From Furcasterigmium furcatum (taxonomy: Eukaryota > Ascomycota > Sordariomycetes > Glomerellales > Plectosphaerellaceae): a stretch of DNA of 64,000 bases. Positions 45,937-59,000 of the stretch are shown here, one piece after another. The first letter of the stretch is position 1. Every line of letters begins with the position of its first letter. The stretch lies in assembly GCA_001599815.1 (NCBI GenBank), contig BCIA01000002.1, forward strand, positions 3,197,626-3,261,625, in the 5' to 3' direction. The position numbers were made by a program, and so were the translations under genes. The notes below the pieces were generated by a model. The model was not told where the DNA came from. It did no database searches and saw only the letters and a program-made list of their open reading frames with translations.

Positions 45937-48900
45937 CGCGTCGTCGTCGCCGGGGGGCTCGGGGCCCGGAGGGAAGAGAGGTGGATCGAAGGAGAGCGGG
46001 TGGTCGGAGACGGGAGGGTGATGTGAGGCGGTGGAAGGGACGGACTGATCACGGAGGAATCATCAAGGGCGTCTGTCGGCAGAGTGTCGGCGGCGGAGGG
46101 GATTGCATGCATCAAGAGTATGTATGCGGGATGGGTGATGACATGTGCGAGCGATGCGACAGAAAAACAGTTGAGGGTGAGACCATCAAGAAGGAACGAA
46201 CAGGGGAGGGCAGCCCTTGGGGGCGTTTGGGGGGAGATGTCCGTGCAGGGGTTATTAGGTCCCAGGTCCGCCAGTGTCTTGGGGGAGCCAGCGGAGCTTC
46301 AAGTGCTGACAGTCCAGTCCGAAAGGGGGCGTGACCTGCCCGGGCTGAGGGCGAACCGGCACGCTCGGGAACTGCCCGTCTGCTGACCTCCGGGTGCTTT
46401 CTTTTGAGAGTGGGCCCTTCCAGGGCGGCGGGAAATGACGCTCCCCCCCCTAAAACAGAGCCTTGGGTGCCCAACTTGGCCAGAGCGTCAGCCCGTCTAA
46501 TTGATGGGAATTTAGGAGGAAGCCTAGCAGGAAGCATCCAATTTCTGGAGACACGCACGACCTTGGAAGTTTGCCCATCCAGTGCTCCCTCGTCCAAGTA
46601 CTTGTACTTGGATGCGATCACCACCATCATCACATGGCATCACGCCCTCAACCGGGCATACCTCGCGCCAACTGAACTGCTGATATTCGGCGATGGGCGC
46701 CAAGACGCTGCCCCTCCTCGCCCACCTCATTCATGCCACACATCGATCAACGTGTTCACTTGTTTCGTTTGCGATGCAGGCCGCTTCCATCTCGGGGACG
46801 CACAAGGTGCCCGCCGCTTTTGGCGAGAACGTCGGAAGCTAGGCACCAGGCACACAGGCCAATCCGAAGTCCGCACCGCAACCCGTTGAGAACCGACACA
46901 TGGCCCCTCGACATGTCTCACCTTCACCTAAAATCCTCAACGACGAAAGAAATACCAGTGACATGAAGCCATTTGCGGCATCCAAACCCCGCATTGTGAT
47001 CCATGCCTTAAAGCGCTTCTTGATCAACAAGTGCGCCGCCAGACGCGCACCTCCAGCCCCAGAGATCTCGCCCAGCTCGCGTTGCTCGCATTAACGAGGC
47101 GGCGCAAGCCCTTGCGACACCTCAGTCTCCAACCCTCACAATCCGATATTTGGGACGACCAGGCACCAGCAAGTGACTTTCTCTTCCAGCCATATCAACA
47201 GCGTTTACCCTGCGCCCCATTCCCCAGGCCGAACTGTGGCGATCAAGTGACAGCTGCTGCCGTCTATGAACCTCGAATCGGCAATACTACCAGGTAGTGT
47301 CACTCACAGTTGCCTCTGGTTTTCTACATCTCCACCCCGGACCCGACCCGACCCGGCCCCACTCGGCCGATCGATCATGACACGGGCGCTAGCTGCTCGT
47401 CGGTCCTCGCAGTGAGACGGATTAAGCACCAGGCTGGTGTGCTTTTTGAGCAGATGCGAAGCGACGTCCATTACTGGACTTGGATTGCGGGCAGCCTCAA
47501 AGTCGAGGGCCCTGGACTTATGCTGAACGGACAGAGCGGCGAGAGCACCTTGCCTAATCCGGGACATCCGGCCCAGTCGCCCTGTATGCAACTGCAGTAT
47601 CCCGAGATGCACTCTCGAAGCGGTTCGTCCGTTGTCTGCGTGATTTTAAAACAACTCTCGGGCCTGGGCCTGAAGATCTGATGCACCTTGGGACGCCTCC
47701 TCCTCCGAATCCGAGGCGGCAGAACTCACTTGTCATTTTACATCGGAGTGAGTCCCTGGCTCCACGAAGCGCTCTTCTCGTTCCTCCGAAGCCTCGCGGT
47801 GCTCCGGAACCTTAACATTAGCGGAAGTATCCAGAAACGAAAAGTCAACTTCAGCCCATGCTCTGAACTGACAGCCCCAGCCATGTGCGGCTTACCCCGC
47901 CAGATCCCCGGATTCATGGCTCAGGAAAGGGTTCGGATCATCCCTTCCCCACAGACAATGTCACTTCATGGTGGTCCCTCAGTCTTGCACACTTGACACC
48001 TTGCCCATCCGCCACCTCAGCCCTCCCTCGCAAAGGGCCCCGCATACGGCTCACATCTTCAGCCTCCTCGGCCCCCTGAGGCATTGGTGACATGTGCCCC
48101 CTCCCCGCAAGGTGATCGTCAGCTCACACAACAGATCCAGCATGTGGGATGTCTCTCACCGAGGATCATAAAATGCCATTCACGTATGCTCACGGTATAC
48201 ACTTCGCAGAGGAATCAGAATCATCTCATCATTTGTCCACCCAACTGCATGTCTGCCCTCCAGCTAGCCTCCGTCCAGCTCAACAGGACGCAGCTCGACC
48301 CGACGAGGAACACACATCATACCTAGTAGAAAACACAAACACAGAGACAGGAAAAACCATCATCCACACGTCGTGGTGCCTCCCCTCATTGCCCTTCCAA
48401 CAGCGCCCCAGAGGGCCCCTTCAACGAATGCAACATCGGTGGTTTTGCTCATATTGTACATTATCTGTTAACATGGGTTTCCCACTCGCGGAGAGAAAAA
48501 ATAGTCAAAGGACGACGAATGGAACGGAATAGGGGAGAAAGAAGCGCGGAAAGCAACCAAAACACAACGGCCAAACGCAAACAATCCCCAGGCCGAGTAA
48601 TCCTCCTTGGCCTTGGTTCGCTGCCCGAATGGAAAGGAAATTTGCGACACGCCTGCCAGCTTCGCGAAGCCAAGTACCCGAAATCAACAAACAGGACATG
48701 CATCATGTCTTTCGTGGGTCCCAGAAGCTCGTGGCCTCGTGGAGACCAAATGTGGTGAAGGAGCGGCTGATCAGAATATCTACCGTCCACCACCAGGATG
48801 ACTTTGCTTGCCAGGCCCCCGGCGAGCCGTGTCGCCAGGTCACCGGGTCAAGCTGATGACGATCAATGTACAAGTAGAATGTAACCCAACCAGACCGAGC

Positions 48901-48947
48901 GAGGGTCACGTGGAAAACCGTGAGCTGACCCGTCGGAGCACGCCCGA
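45937..48947. other. 3.0 kb intergenic region upstream of EFR3
   Basis: It holds the EFR3 promoter on its left and the 3' flank of the Kelch gene on its right. Many short frames occur on both strands, none with a domain or a consistent splice pattern. No RNA gene is recognised. Confidence 0.5.
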
Positions 48948-51900
48948 CTAGGGCCGCTCAGCACCGGTCTTGCCCTTGGTTGGCTCGCCGGCCTCGGGGT
49001 GTTCGTCGACATCGAGCCTCTTGCGCCAGTCGGCAAGACTTTCGCTGAGGCCGATGCCCCCCTCATCATCTTTGCGGGCGGGGGTCGCCGCCGTGTCAAA
49101 GTCGAAGGCGTTGCTCAACCGGTAGTTCTTGTTCGTGGCTTCCCAGTGGGTGCGCAGCGTCTCCAGCTCGCTTGCCAGGTTGTCAAGGGCGGTGCTGTTG
49201 CGAGCGTCGATCCCGCTCGTGCTGCCGTAGGCGCTCTCTGCATCAGAGCTTTCCTGCCGCACGTGACCGCGAGTCCCGTTGCTGCCGTTGGTTGGCCCCG
49301 ACACGGTCATGTCAGAGTTCACGCTGGGCACTTGTCGGCTGCGACGGCGGTAGCTATCCACGGAGGTCTCGACTTGGTCCAAGAGCAGCGAGACCTTTTG
49401 CTCAGCATCCTGCGCCCGCTTCTCCAGCTGGGCATTCTCCTGGTGAAGCTGCTCGAGGTCACGGCGGCTGAAAGTCAAGGAGCGGCTTGCTTCCTCGCCA
49501 TTGCGGAGGGCTTCGTCACGCGCCTTCTGAGCCTCGTTCAACTGGAGCTTGATGGCTTGCAACTGGCCATCCAGCTGCGTGCTGGTCGCCGTCACCTCGT
49601 CTTCCAGGGAGTCGATCTTGTTTTGCAGCAAGCTCCGTTCAGCTTCCCAGTCGGACGCTGAGCCATCGCCGGTGGCCGCTTGAGCCCGGTCCTCGAGCTC
49701 TTCCACTTCCGACTTCAGTCGGGTATTTTCGGATTTGTAACGAGCCAGCTGCTCCTTAAGTTGCTTGAGCATCTTCTCCGTTCCCTTGACATAGTGGACA
49801 GCCGACTGGTAATCGTTCTCGAGCTGCGCCAACTTGTCTCGGTACGCAGCCTCCGTCGCCTCAAGGTGGGCTGCATTGCGTTGATTGGTCTCCTCATGGG
49901 TATTCGTGGCGACTGACAGCTGTTCCTCGAGATCACGGATGCGGGCCTGCTCAGGAGACGTCATGCGAGGGCTGTTGATGCTGCGGGTGCGCGACACGCT
50001 GGTGGGGCTTATGCCACGCTCGATGAGAATGTCCTTCAGGGTGTTGTACTGAACAGAAACGGCGTTGGTCTCGAGCTGCTGGCTCTGGAGTTGGTGCTTG
50101 AGATCCGAGTTCAGGGCCTGGAGTGACTGGGTATCCCTCAGTGCTCCTTGGAGCTGCCTTCGGATGGCTACGCCTTCGCGGCTGGACTGCTCCTGATAAA
50201 CCTCGAGGCCAGCAATGCGTTCTTCAGCAGTACGAAGACGGTCCGCAGCCGAGTCAGCCTCTTGCTGATACTTCTTCACAAGGGCGTTGGCTGAGGTGAG
50301 CTGGCTCTGCAGTGCGTCCAAGCGGCCGGAGTCAGCCTTGCTAGAACTGCTGACGTCCCGGGTGGTGATCTTGTCGAACCCGGCAAGGACAGCCTGGCGA
50401 TGTGTCCTGGCCTCGTTGGCGTGCTTTTCGGCGAGCTCCTCCGCGTCACGGAGCCTCTGGGTCGCGGCCACCAGCTCTGCAGTGCGGGCCTCGTGCTCCG
50501 TCTTGAGCCTGTTGAGCTTGCCCTCAATCTTTTCCCGCTGCGTCCGCTCCTCATCAAGCTTACGCTCGAGAAGCAGCTTCATTTCTGCCGAGGCAGCCAC
50601 AGCCTCGCGCAACGAGTCGAAAGTGTCGTTTTGCTCCTTGCTGCTGCCAATCGAGTCATTGTACTTGGTCTGGAAGTCGTCCCTTTCGACTTGCAGCAGT
50701 TGCATGGCCGCCATGGCCTCCGTGTGTTGTACGGACTGTTCTCTAGCATCTCTCTGCACCATGTGCAGTTCTGCCTTGAGACTTTCGAGTTCCGTTGAAG
50801 TCATAGTCTTGTAAGACTCAAGCTCGCCCATGCGCTTCTGTGAGGCGTTGGCGGTGTCGTCGGCCAACTGTCTAGCACGTCTCTCGCCATCCAGCTCCGA
50901 CTTCATCGACTCAATCCTAGCTTGCATGTCCTTTTGCTGATGCAGAGCAATCGCCAGCTTCCTGCTGACTTCGGCTGATCGGTCGTCACCATCTTGGTCG
51001 CCATCCAGCTGCGGGGTGCTGGCGACACTGCCGCCCATGTGAGCCGCCAGCTTCGCCTTAGCATATACCGCCTCCTGAATCGCGGAATCTCGCTGCTTCT
51101 CCGCCTCTGCAATCTGCTTCGCAGCCAGTATTGCCTGCTTATCAACAGCACCCTGCACGTTGGCGAGCTCAGTGCGCATGGCCAACAGTGCCTCGATCAG
51201 CGGCTTGTCCTCGTCGTCGAAAGTCTCGGCCCCGCGACCCTCCAGCAGCGGGCTCAGATTCGTGTTGGGCACATATCCTGCCTTTCGGGCGAGTTCCAGC
51301 TCGGATGCGTACCAGGCATTGCGGTTCCTTGACGAGTCCAGCTCCTTGAGAAGGGCCACAGTCTGCGAGTTACGTCCGGACGAGCGCCGATTCAATGGGT
51401 TGCTGGGCTGGCGGGTTGGTGGTGGAGGGGAGGCTGGTCGTGGTGTGGTTTGCACAGCTTTGAGGCTCGGTTCCGTGGTGCTATCGACGGAGTCCTGAGC
51501 ACGACCTTGTCGAGACTTATTCCTAGGAGTCTCGGCCGGGATAGACTCGGACTTGGAGCCGGTCCTTGCAACAATGGTAGGTCCGGTTGGTGTTCTTCGA
51601 CCATTGACTTGAGGTGCGTCGACTTCTTTAGGTGCATCCCTCACACTCTGCGGAGACTCCAAGCCTCCAGCTCGGTCTGAAGAGAGCTCCCTAACTCTTC
51701 CCAGACTGGATTGCTGTGCTATCGGCTTGGCAGGGGTCGGCCCTGAAGGAGGAGGCCCAGCAGGCGGCGAGGCGGCAGCGCTCCTGGGTAGCTTGGACGC
51801 TACAGGGCCATTCATGTCGGGGCTGCCCCTGTATCCATTGGGGGGACTCTGCATCACATTCGGGTCGCGGGGCGCTCCTATCAGCCGTTTGGCATCAGGC

Positions 51901-53533
51901 GGACCCTGCGATCCATCCCTCGAGGCGATTGGGCGGTTATCGGTAGCGGTACTCGGTCGTCGGGGCTGCTGATTTTTCTGGGGCTGCTGTTGGGTTTGAG
52001 CATCGTTGGGAGGATAGCGAATTTTGGTAGTGTCGAGAACATAGGCAATTCCCAGATCTCCAGAAGTGACAGGCGAGGAGCTCGGCTCGCCACCGACAAC
52101 CACTACTGCCTTGCCGACTGCCGTCATACTATGCCCGGATCGCGGAGACGGAGAGGGGCCCATGTTCTGGAAGGTGTACCAACGACGAGAGGTGATCCTG
52201 AAGGCAGCGAGGTCTCCAAGGTCTGCGCCCTCCTCGGTACGACCTCCAAAGATGTACATGACATCGTCAACGACGGCTGCCGCGTGACCCTCACGGGGCA
52301 CGGGGATGTAGCCTATGCAATCCATTTGTGACCACTCGTTCACGGCAGGGTCATAGCACCAGACATCGTTAAACCACTGGTAGCCGTTGGTACCGCCGAA
52401 ACTGCAGTCGTCAGGAAAAATCTACACCAAGAATGAATTGCATGACTTACAGGTACATCTTGTCGTTGTGTGTGATGACGGAGTGATTCGTTCTCGCTGG
52501 CGGAATGCGCCCCGGGGGTGGGCCGCCACTGTCGCTACTCTGAATCAGGATTTCCCATCGGTTGTTTGGTTGCTGAAGCTGGTTCAGGTCAAAGGCAGAG
52601 AGATCGTTCATGAAGTAGCCCTCGACCTGGCCGCCGAAGATGTAGATCTTGGATCCAAGAATGTTCAGCGAGTGACCGTAGCGACCGGAAGGCCTCAGAC
52701 CAGCGGGCAACGCCCTCGACCATTGTCTCGTAGCTAAGATAGCAAAGTTAACGGCCCGCATTTCGAACGCGAACATGTCGCCAGTTCTTCCAGTCAAAGC
52801 TTACAAGTGTTGAGAAGATAGAGAGTCTCGTCGAGGACGTCCGTCTCCTCGACCTTGGTATCACCACCGTAGACAATGAAGGCATTGCCGACGAGCAAGC
52901 TCGCATGCCCGACTCTGGGGCCGGGCCCTTCTGCCGTAGTGGCCAAGGGATAGGTCGACATGGTCTGGCCGGCCTCGATCAACCACAGATCCCCTTTGAC
53001 AGTCGAGCTGTTGATGAGGCCGCCCATGACGTAGATGTCGCCCTCTTTCGAGGAGACTGAGTTGACAGCTGCGCCATATCTAGGGAATGGGCTCGGGTGT
53101 GAAGTGGTGTAGTTGAGCCGTCGTTGCGACCAAGGGTACAAGGCTGCGTTGGGGTTCGAGGCAGGGGGCGGCGCAGGACCATTTCGCAACTGGGAGTCAT
53201 CATTAGCAGGCAGTTTGGAGGGGGGCAAAGGGCACGGCGCAGGGGAGCGCAGCAAAGTCATACAGGAAGATCGCTCTGTGGTTGTGTTGCCGGCGCCTGG
53301 TCGACGCTGGGACCTCGCTGACGGCCGTAGGGTTGCTGCTCGGGGCTCCCAACACTGCCCTCCTCTCCGAACGAGTTGAGGCTGCCTGTAGGGGTTGATC
53401 GCTGAGCAGCGGCTTTCTCTTCCTTGGCTATCCGCGAGGTTTGGCTTTGAACAGAACTCTGGGAGCCGGAGTTGCCGTCGCGACTGGCCAGGCCGCGATC
53501 CTGGTGCTTCTTCGACTTGAAGAGGAACGCCAT
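48948..53533 (-). CDS. tea1: Tea1/Kel1-type Kelch-repeat cell polarity protein
   Basis: Polarity landmark of 1463 residues. Tea1/Kel proteins ride microtubule plus ends or the polarisome to cell tips and help place growth sites. Exons are 53533-53264, 53189-52805, 52733-52451 and 52401-48948. Residues 1-90 are basic and Ser/Gln-rich. A Kelch beta-propeller follows, with repeats such as GDIYVMGGLIN, NAFIVYGGDTK, SKIYIFGGQVEG, HNDKMYLFGGTNGYQWFNDVW (joined across an intron) and DVMYIFGGRTEEGADLGD. A long disordered Pro/Ser region comes next, then a heptad-rich coiled coil of about 700 residues with alternating Glu, Lys, Leu and Gln. The C-terminal end contains LSESLADWRKRLD. It is complete. It is divergent from KOG1, with 2.5 kb between the start codons. 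Confidence 0.92.
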
Positions 53534-56030
53534 GGCGACGACTGCTCAGAGCGGAGAAGGGGATCGCAAGTCCGCGATGCTGCGATGGGCGGGCTGCGCG
53601 CAGCTCTCAAGCGTGAAGTCGGCGATGGGAAGCGATGAAGGGCGTTTGTTCCAACGTTGCAAGGTGACACGATGACGCTGGGGTGGGTGGGACGCCGTCG
53701 GAGCAGGCGTTCGGTTGTCGTCGTCGGTGCCGGTGTCAAATCAGGGGACGAATCGTGGGCGAGAGGGCGGACGGGCGACGGCAGCGACGCAGGAACGATG
53801 GGGGGGAATCAGGCGTCGATTCTGAGGATGGCTGGGATCGCATCGGTGGGAATGACCAGGGTCGAGTCGTGTGTTTGTCGTGATGTTCGACCTCGTCCTT
53901 TTTTTCCTTTCAGCGGAGAAAGGGGGGGCAGGGCAGGGCAGGAAAGAATGTCGATCCCGGCGCAATGAGGGTCGGGGGGCTGGCAGAAAACGGGATTTAG
54001 GGGGGTCGCGAGAAGCGCGAGAAGAAGACACAGGAGAGAGGCTGGGCTGGGCTGCGTTGAGCGTCGCTGATGCTTGATGCTTGATGCTGTCGGTATTGCG
54101 GTCGGCTTCGGAGAGATGGCGGATTGAATCAAGTTAGGCCGACGTGCCCTGGCCGGGTTTGCCTTGTGGCGAGATGGAGTCGGGAGATCGAGGTTTTGTC
54201 AAACAAAAAGGACAAGCAGTTCGAGGTGCGTTCAACCGTCTCATCCCAATCTGCCCGTTTCGGGGTGCGCCTGCCCTGTGCTGCTGTGCCTGATCTCCCG
54301 CGCTCTGCGTGTGCCTCCACTCTCCACTGTGCCTTCCGCCTACTGAGGGGCCTGTGCAGTCCTGCGACGCTGTGCGGGCCGTCTTGGAGGTGTGGCTCGT
54401 CCAATCATCACTTGCGGTGCGACCTCTGACTTGTCTTCTCACTGCGCCGCCCGTGGTAAGAAACATTTTTAGGAGGAGCGCACTCGAGGACCCACTGGCC
54501 GGGCACATTAGCGCCTGCAGGGGGAAAGATGCTCTGCAGAGGCTGGTACGGGTACGACGGCGGAACATGCAGGCACTGCATTTTGGGTCTGCAGTCTGGG
54601 GAGAGGGGATGTACCCGCAAGTCCCGTCTCAGGGGGAGCACATTCCGGCCGTTGAACTCAGGGGCTGGGTGAGTGACGACGATGATGGATGACTGCCAAC
54701 CTCACATTCGACGTCCCGTCGCACCGGGTCACCCGTAGCACGGTCAGTCACCGGAAAGGGCGCCCTCTGCGAAAATCTGTCGTTCAGCCGAACGTCCGGG
54801 ACCCTGACAGCGCTTGAAGGGCACCCACGTCGCCGTTTTGCGCTTGTTGCTTCTTCGACTGACTGCCTGCATCTGGGTATCGTTGGTTTTACCTCGAGAC
54901 CCGGTGTCTCTGCCGCTCACCGCATGACGCGATGTATGGGGGAGGCTCTACGGGCACTCGCTGAGGAAAGGGGGCATACTCTTTTGCTCTGAGCGAACAG
55001 AAAACCATGACTGACTTGTCATCCGGGCCAAGAATGTTCATACTTCTGGCATCCAGCTCACCAAAGCAGATCACCCCTGTACGGCTCGGATTCGCTTGGC
55101 GCAGGAATGTGCTCATTAAAAGCAGGCGAGGTACCTGGAGACGTATCCCCGTCTGCCACGCGACCAGGACTTATATGTATGTAGCTGTAAACGCCCTCAA
55201 GACTCGACGGACCGACAGATGACGCGGACCAGGGTTGTCGCTCGGCCGGGAAGCCCGTCGCTCGGCCCGTTCCAGGTTGAAGGTGATGGAGGGAAAACTC
55301 GTTGCTTCGTACTTGATGGGAGAGAGAATGCCAGGCAACTTTTATCCTGCCACTTCGAGCTGTAAATTACGGACCTTCAACGTCTCTGAGACTTGGCTCA
55401 TCCTCCAACTGCCCGAGTCCTGTATGTCAGCAGACCTCTTCTCAGCACCATTTGCGGTCTAGCGCCAATCGAGCTTCACCGAAGCTCCAGCTCCACACTG
55501 TCGTGAAAGCACCGATGCTGGCGGTGGAGTAGAGGTACCAGCAGTGTTGGATAGATGTCCCTGGGCTGGGACGACAAGGGAGCAACAGACGATGAGACTC
55601 ACTATCTGGAGATCTCAAAGGCCTCATGAGGGCTGCTTTCATATTCTCAGGCCTTTAGTCCCCCCCAAAAGCCTTAGACAGGCCTTGTCCTTGAGAATAG
55701 TGTGAAAGGCCCTCCGTACCGGTACCCGAACTTGGCAGAATCGCCATTGCCGGCTGATGTGGTTTCCCGAGCCTGGGCCTACTGTAGACCTCGACCTTTG
55801 ACCTGCACCTCACTGCACGTCCCGCGGTCTTTCGTTTGAGCCTCCTCCAACTCGCGTCACCGAACATTCAATCATCTCCCGACATCCTCCCCCCTAGGCA
55901 CCCTTCGGCTCGAGCAGGACTGTGTGCTGCGTCGCATGGGGATTCCGGTGCAATTGGCGACGATGGCTTTTCTCTCCCGGCGGCCAATGTGAAATCCTCC
56001 TCCAACTCCAGGCCTCCACACCACACGACC
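53534..56030. promoter_or_regulatory. Divergent upstream region of the Kelch and KOG1 genes
   Basis: 2.5 kb without a recognised gene, containing a short heptanucleotide repeat at 54068-54088. It should hold both promoters and leaders. Confidence 0.5.
54068..54088. repeat. (TGATGCT)3 tandem repeat
   Basis: Three exact 7-bp copies about 535 bp upstream of the Kelch-gene start. No function is implied. Confidence 0.9.
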
Positions 56031-59000
56031 ATGACGATTGTCGGCAACGACGACACCATTCAACCCGACGTCCCCACGAACTCCCGACCCTCTGCATCCT
56101 CCAAACCCTCGACAACCTCGAGCACCCGGCAGCGCGCTGCCCCGTCCCCGACCCCGACCCCGACCAGCCGCGCACAAACTATGAACGGCTCACCGCATCG
56201 CCGCGGCGTCGTCAACGGCGCCTCCAACACCATGATGATGCAGCAGCAGCAGCAGCAGCAGCGGATGAACGGCGCATCTGCGTATTTAGGCGCGCCAGAG
56301 CCGACTGCGCCGCAGCGCCCTAGATCGCCCATCACACAAGGCCAGCGATCGGCCACGCACAGCGCATTCGACACGGTCCACAAGCGCCCATCAACCGCCC
56401 CAGGCGACGACGACCAGCCAACCCTCGCCGCAGGCTTTTCGACTCATCGCGACGCCGACGTCGAAGCAGGGAAGGCCAAGCGAGCGCCCAGACCCCTGGT
56501 CTTACGATCCAAGAGCGAATTCGGCGTTCGCGCAACCGATACCGATGAATCAGAGAACGATATCCCCAAATGGGGCGCAAGGCACGGCTTCGAAGAGCAT
56601 TACGAGTCGCAGCAGTTCATGGACAAACTGGCGAATGTAAGTTGCTCCCGCGCGTAATTCACTTTGTGTTGCATGAGTTCCCGATATCTCTTTCTTTTCT
56701 GCTTCACCTGGCATTGCTGGGCGCCTCCATTGTTAGTGGTGCTCAAGGTTTTGAGCAACTTGGTGGCGGTCTCAAGAATCTTTTTTTTGTCTGCCTCGTC
56801 TTCGGGTGGGCTGTTTCTCTCCTCTCCCCGATCCGACCTCTGAACATCTCAAACTGCAATGTTGGATGCCGACCTTGACCTCGTCCTGGCGGCTTGGGCC
56901 ACTGCGCGGTCACGGCCACCGCAAGCAGCAGCGGAACCAGATGCAGAGCTTCCAGAAGATCTCAGCGCCGCCTCCAGGGAACTGTTGCGCCTCGATCACG
57001 AAGCTCTGCAGCGCTTCAATTCACGATTATTCCGAGAGACAGAAGCTAACGCGACTCCGAAGAACTGGTACATGTACTGGACAGAGAAGCGACACGAATC
57101 GACGGGCAAACCTTTGCCCATCAAGTACGAGCTCCAAGACTGGCGCATGCGAGATCGACTCAAGACCGTTTCGGCTGCTCTCGCGGTCTGCCTCAACATC
57201 TCCGTCGAACCTCCCGACCAGCTCAGGACAAGCCCCGGCGCAAAACTGGAGGCATGGACCGACCCCTACCATCCTCCCCCACAGAAAGCGTTGGAGAACA
57301 TCGGCAAGGCCCTGCAGACTCAATACGAGACATTAGCGATCAGGACGAGGTATAAGCAGTATCTCGACCCGTCTGTCGAGGAAACTAAGAAGTTCTGCAT
57401 ATCTCTCCGGCGTAATGCGAAGGATGAGCGGGTTCTTCTGCACTACAACGGCCATGGTGTGCCGAAGCCGACTGCGAGCGGCGAAATCTGGGTGTTCAAC
57501 AAGAATTACACTCAGTATATCCCCGTATCGTTGTACGACCTCCAGCAATGGCTGCAGGCGCCCACGATCTTTGTCTGGGACTGCTCCGAGGCCGGCAACA
57601 TCCTGAACAACTATCACCGATTTGTTGAGAAGCACGAGCAGGAGGAGGAGGCCAGTGCCGCCGCAGACCCCAACTACGAGAAGACGGTCTTCCAGCCCTA
57701 TATTCACCTCGCTTCCTGTGCTGTCAAGGAAAACTTGCCGACCAACCCTCTCCTCCCGGCAGACCTCTTCACCGCATGTCTCACCACTCCCATCGAGATG
57801 GCCCTCTGGTTCTTCGTCCTCCAGAACCCGCTCAAGACCAATGTCACACCAGAACGGGCAAAGAAGCTCCCGGGGCGGCTGCAGGAGCGTAGGACGCCCC
57901 TGGGCGAGCTCAACTGGATATTCACGGCCATCACAGACACGATCGCCTGGACTACTCTTCCGCGACACCTCTTCCGCAAATTCTTCCGCCAAGATCTCAT
58001 GGTGGCGGCGCTCTTCAGGAATTTCTTGCTTGCCCAGCGCATCATGTCCGTATACGGGTGCCATCCTCAGTCCTACCCCGAACTTCCCGACACTCGCCAG
58101 CACCCGCTCTGGGCCAGCTGGGACCTGGCTGTCGACATGGCGTTGGCTCAACTGCCCATGCTTGAGAAGAAGGAGGCTGAGGGCATCGAGTACGAGTACC
58201 AGCCGTGCACTTTCTTCACGGAACAATTGACGGCCTTTGAGGTCTATCTCCAGAGGGGCGACGCCTTGTCCAAGAAGCCCCCGGAGCAGCTGCCCGTGGT
58301 TTTGCAGGTGCTCCTCAGCCAGCAACATCGCGTTCGGGCGCTGATCCTCCTCGGATCCTTCTTGGACCTTGGGCCCTGGTCCGTCCAGCTTGCTTTGAGC
58401 ATTGGCATCTTCCCTTATGTGCTGAAGTTGCTGCAATCCACTGCGGCAGAGCTGAGACCGGTCATGGTATTCATCTGGACCAGGATTCTGGCAGTTGACA
58501 TTTCATGCCAGCAAGACCTCATCAAGGACAACGGCTACAGCTACTTCTCCGCCATTCTCAAGCCCTCAGAGGGTCTTCCCGTCACCGGCAACAACAACGC
58601 CGAGCATAAGGCCATGTGCGCCTTCATTCTTGCCATGCTGTGCAGGGGTTACAAGCCGGGCCAGCAGGTCTGCAACCAGACAGACATCATGACCTACTGC
58701 TTGACGCACCTCCAACACCAGGAGAACGCCCTCCTGCGTCATTGGGCCTGTTTGTGCTTGAGTCAGCTGTGGCAGGATCTGCCCGAGGCAAAATGGCGCG
58801 GCATCAGGGAGAATGCGCCAAGCAAGCTGGCCTACCTGACCAAGGATCCGTCCTGCGAGGTCAGAGCGGCCATGCTGCATGCCATGACGACTTTCATCGG
58901 CGTCATTGACCTCACCGATGAGGTTGCCCGCGTCGAAGAGTCTATCGCGTGGACTCTGATCGACATGGCCAACGACGGGAGCCCGATGGTGCGTCGCGAG

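Noticed and set aside
46404..46889. 161-codon plus-strand frame upstream of EFR3
   Set aside because: No family resemblance, and the frame crosses sequence with the same density of short frames as the rest of the interval.
57333..58436. 367-codon open frame on the minus strand
   Set aside because: Antisense shadow of KOG1 exon 2; no recognisable motif or start context.
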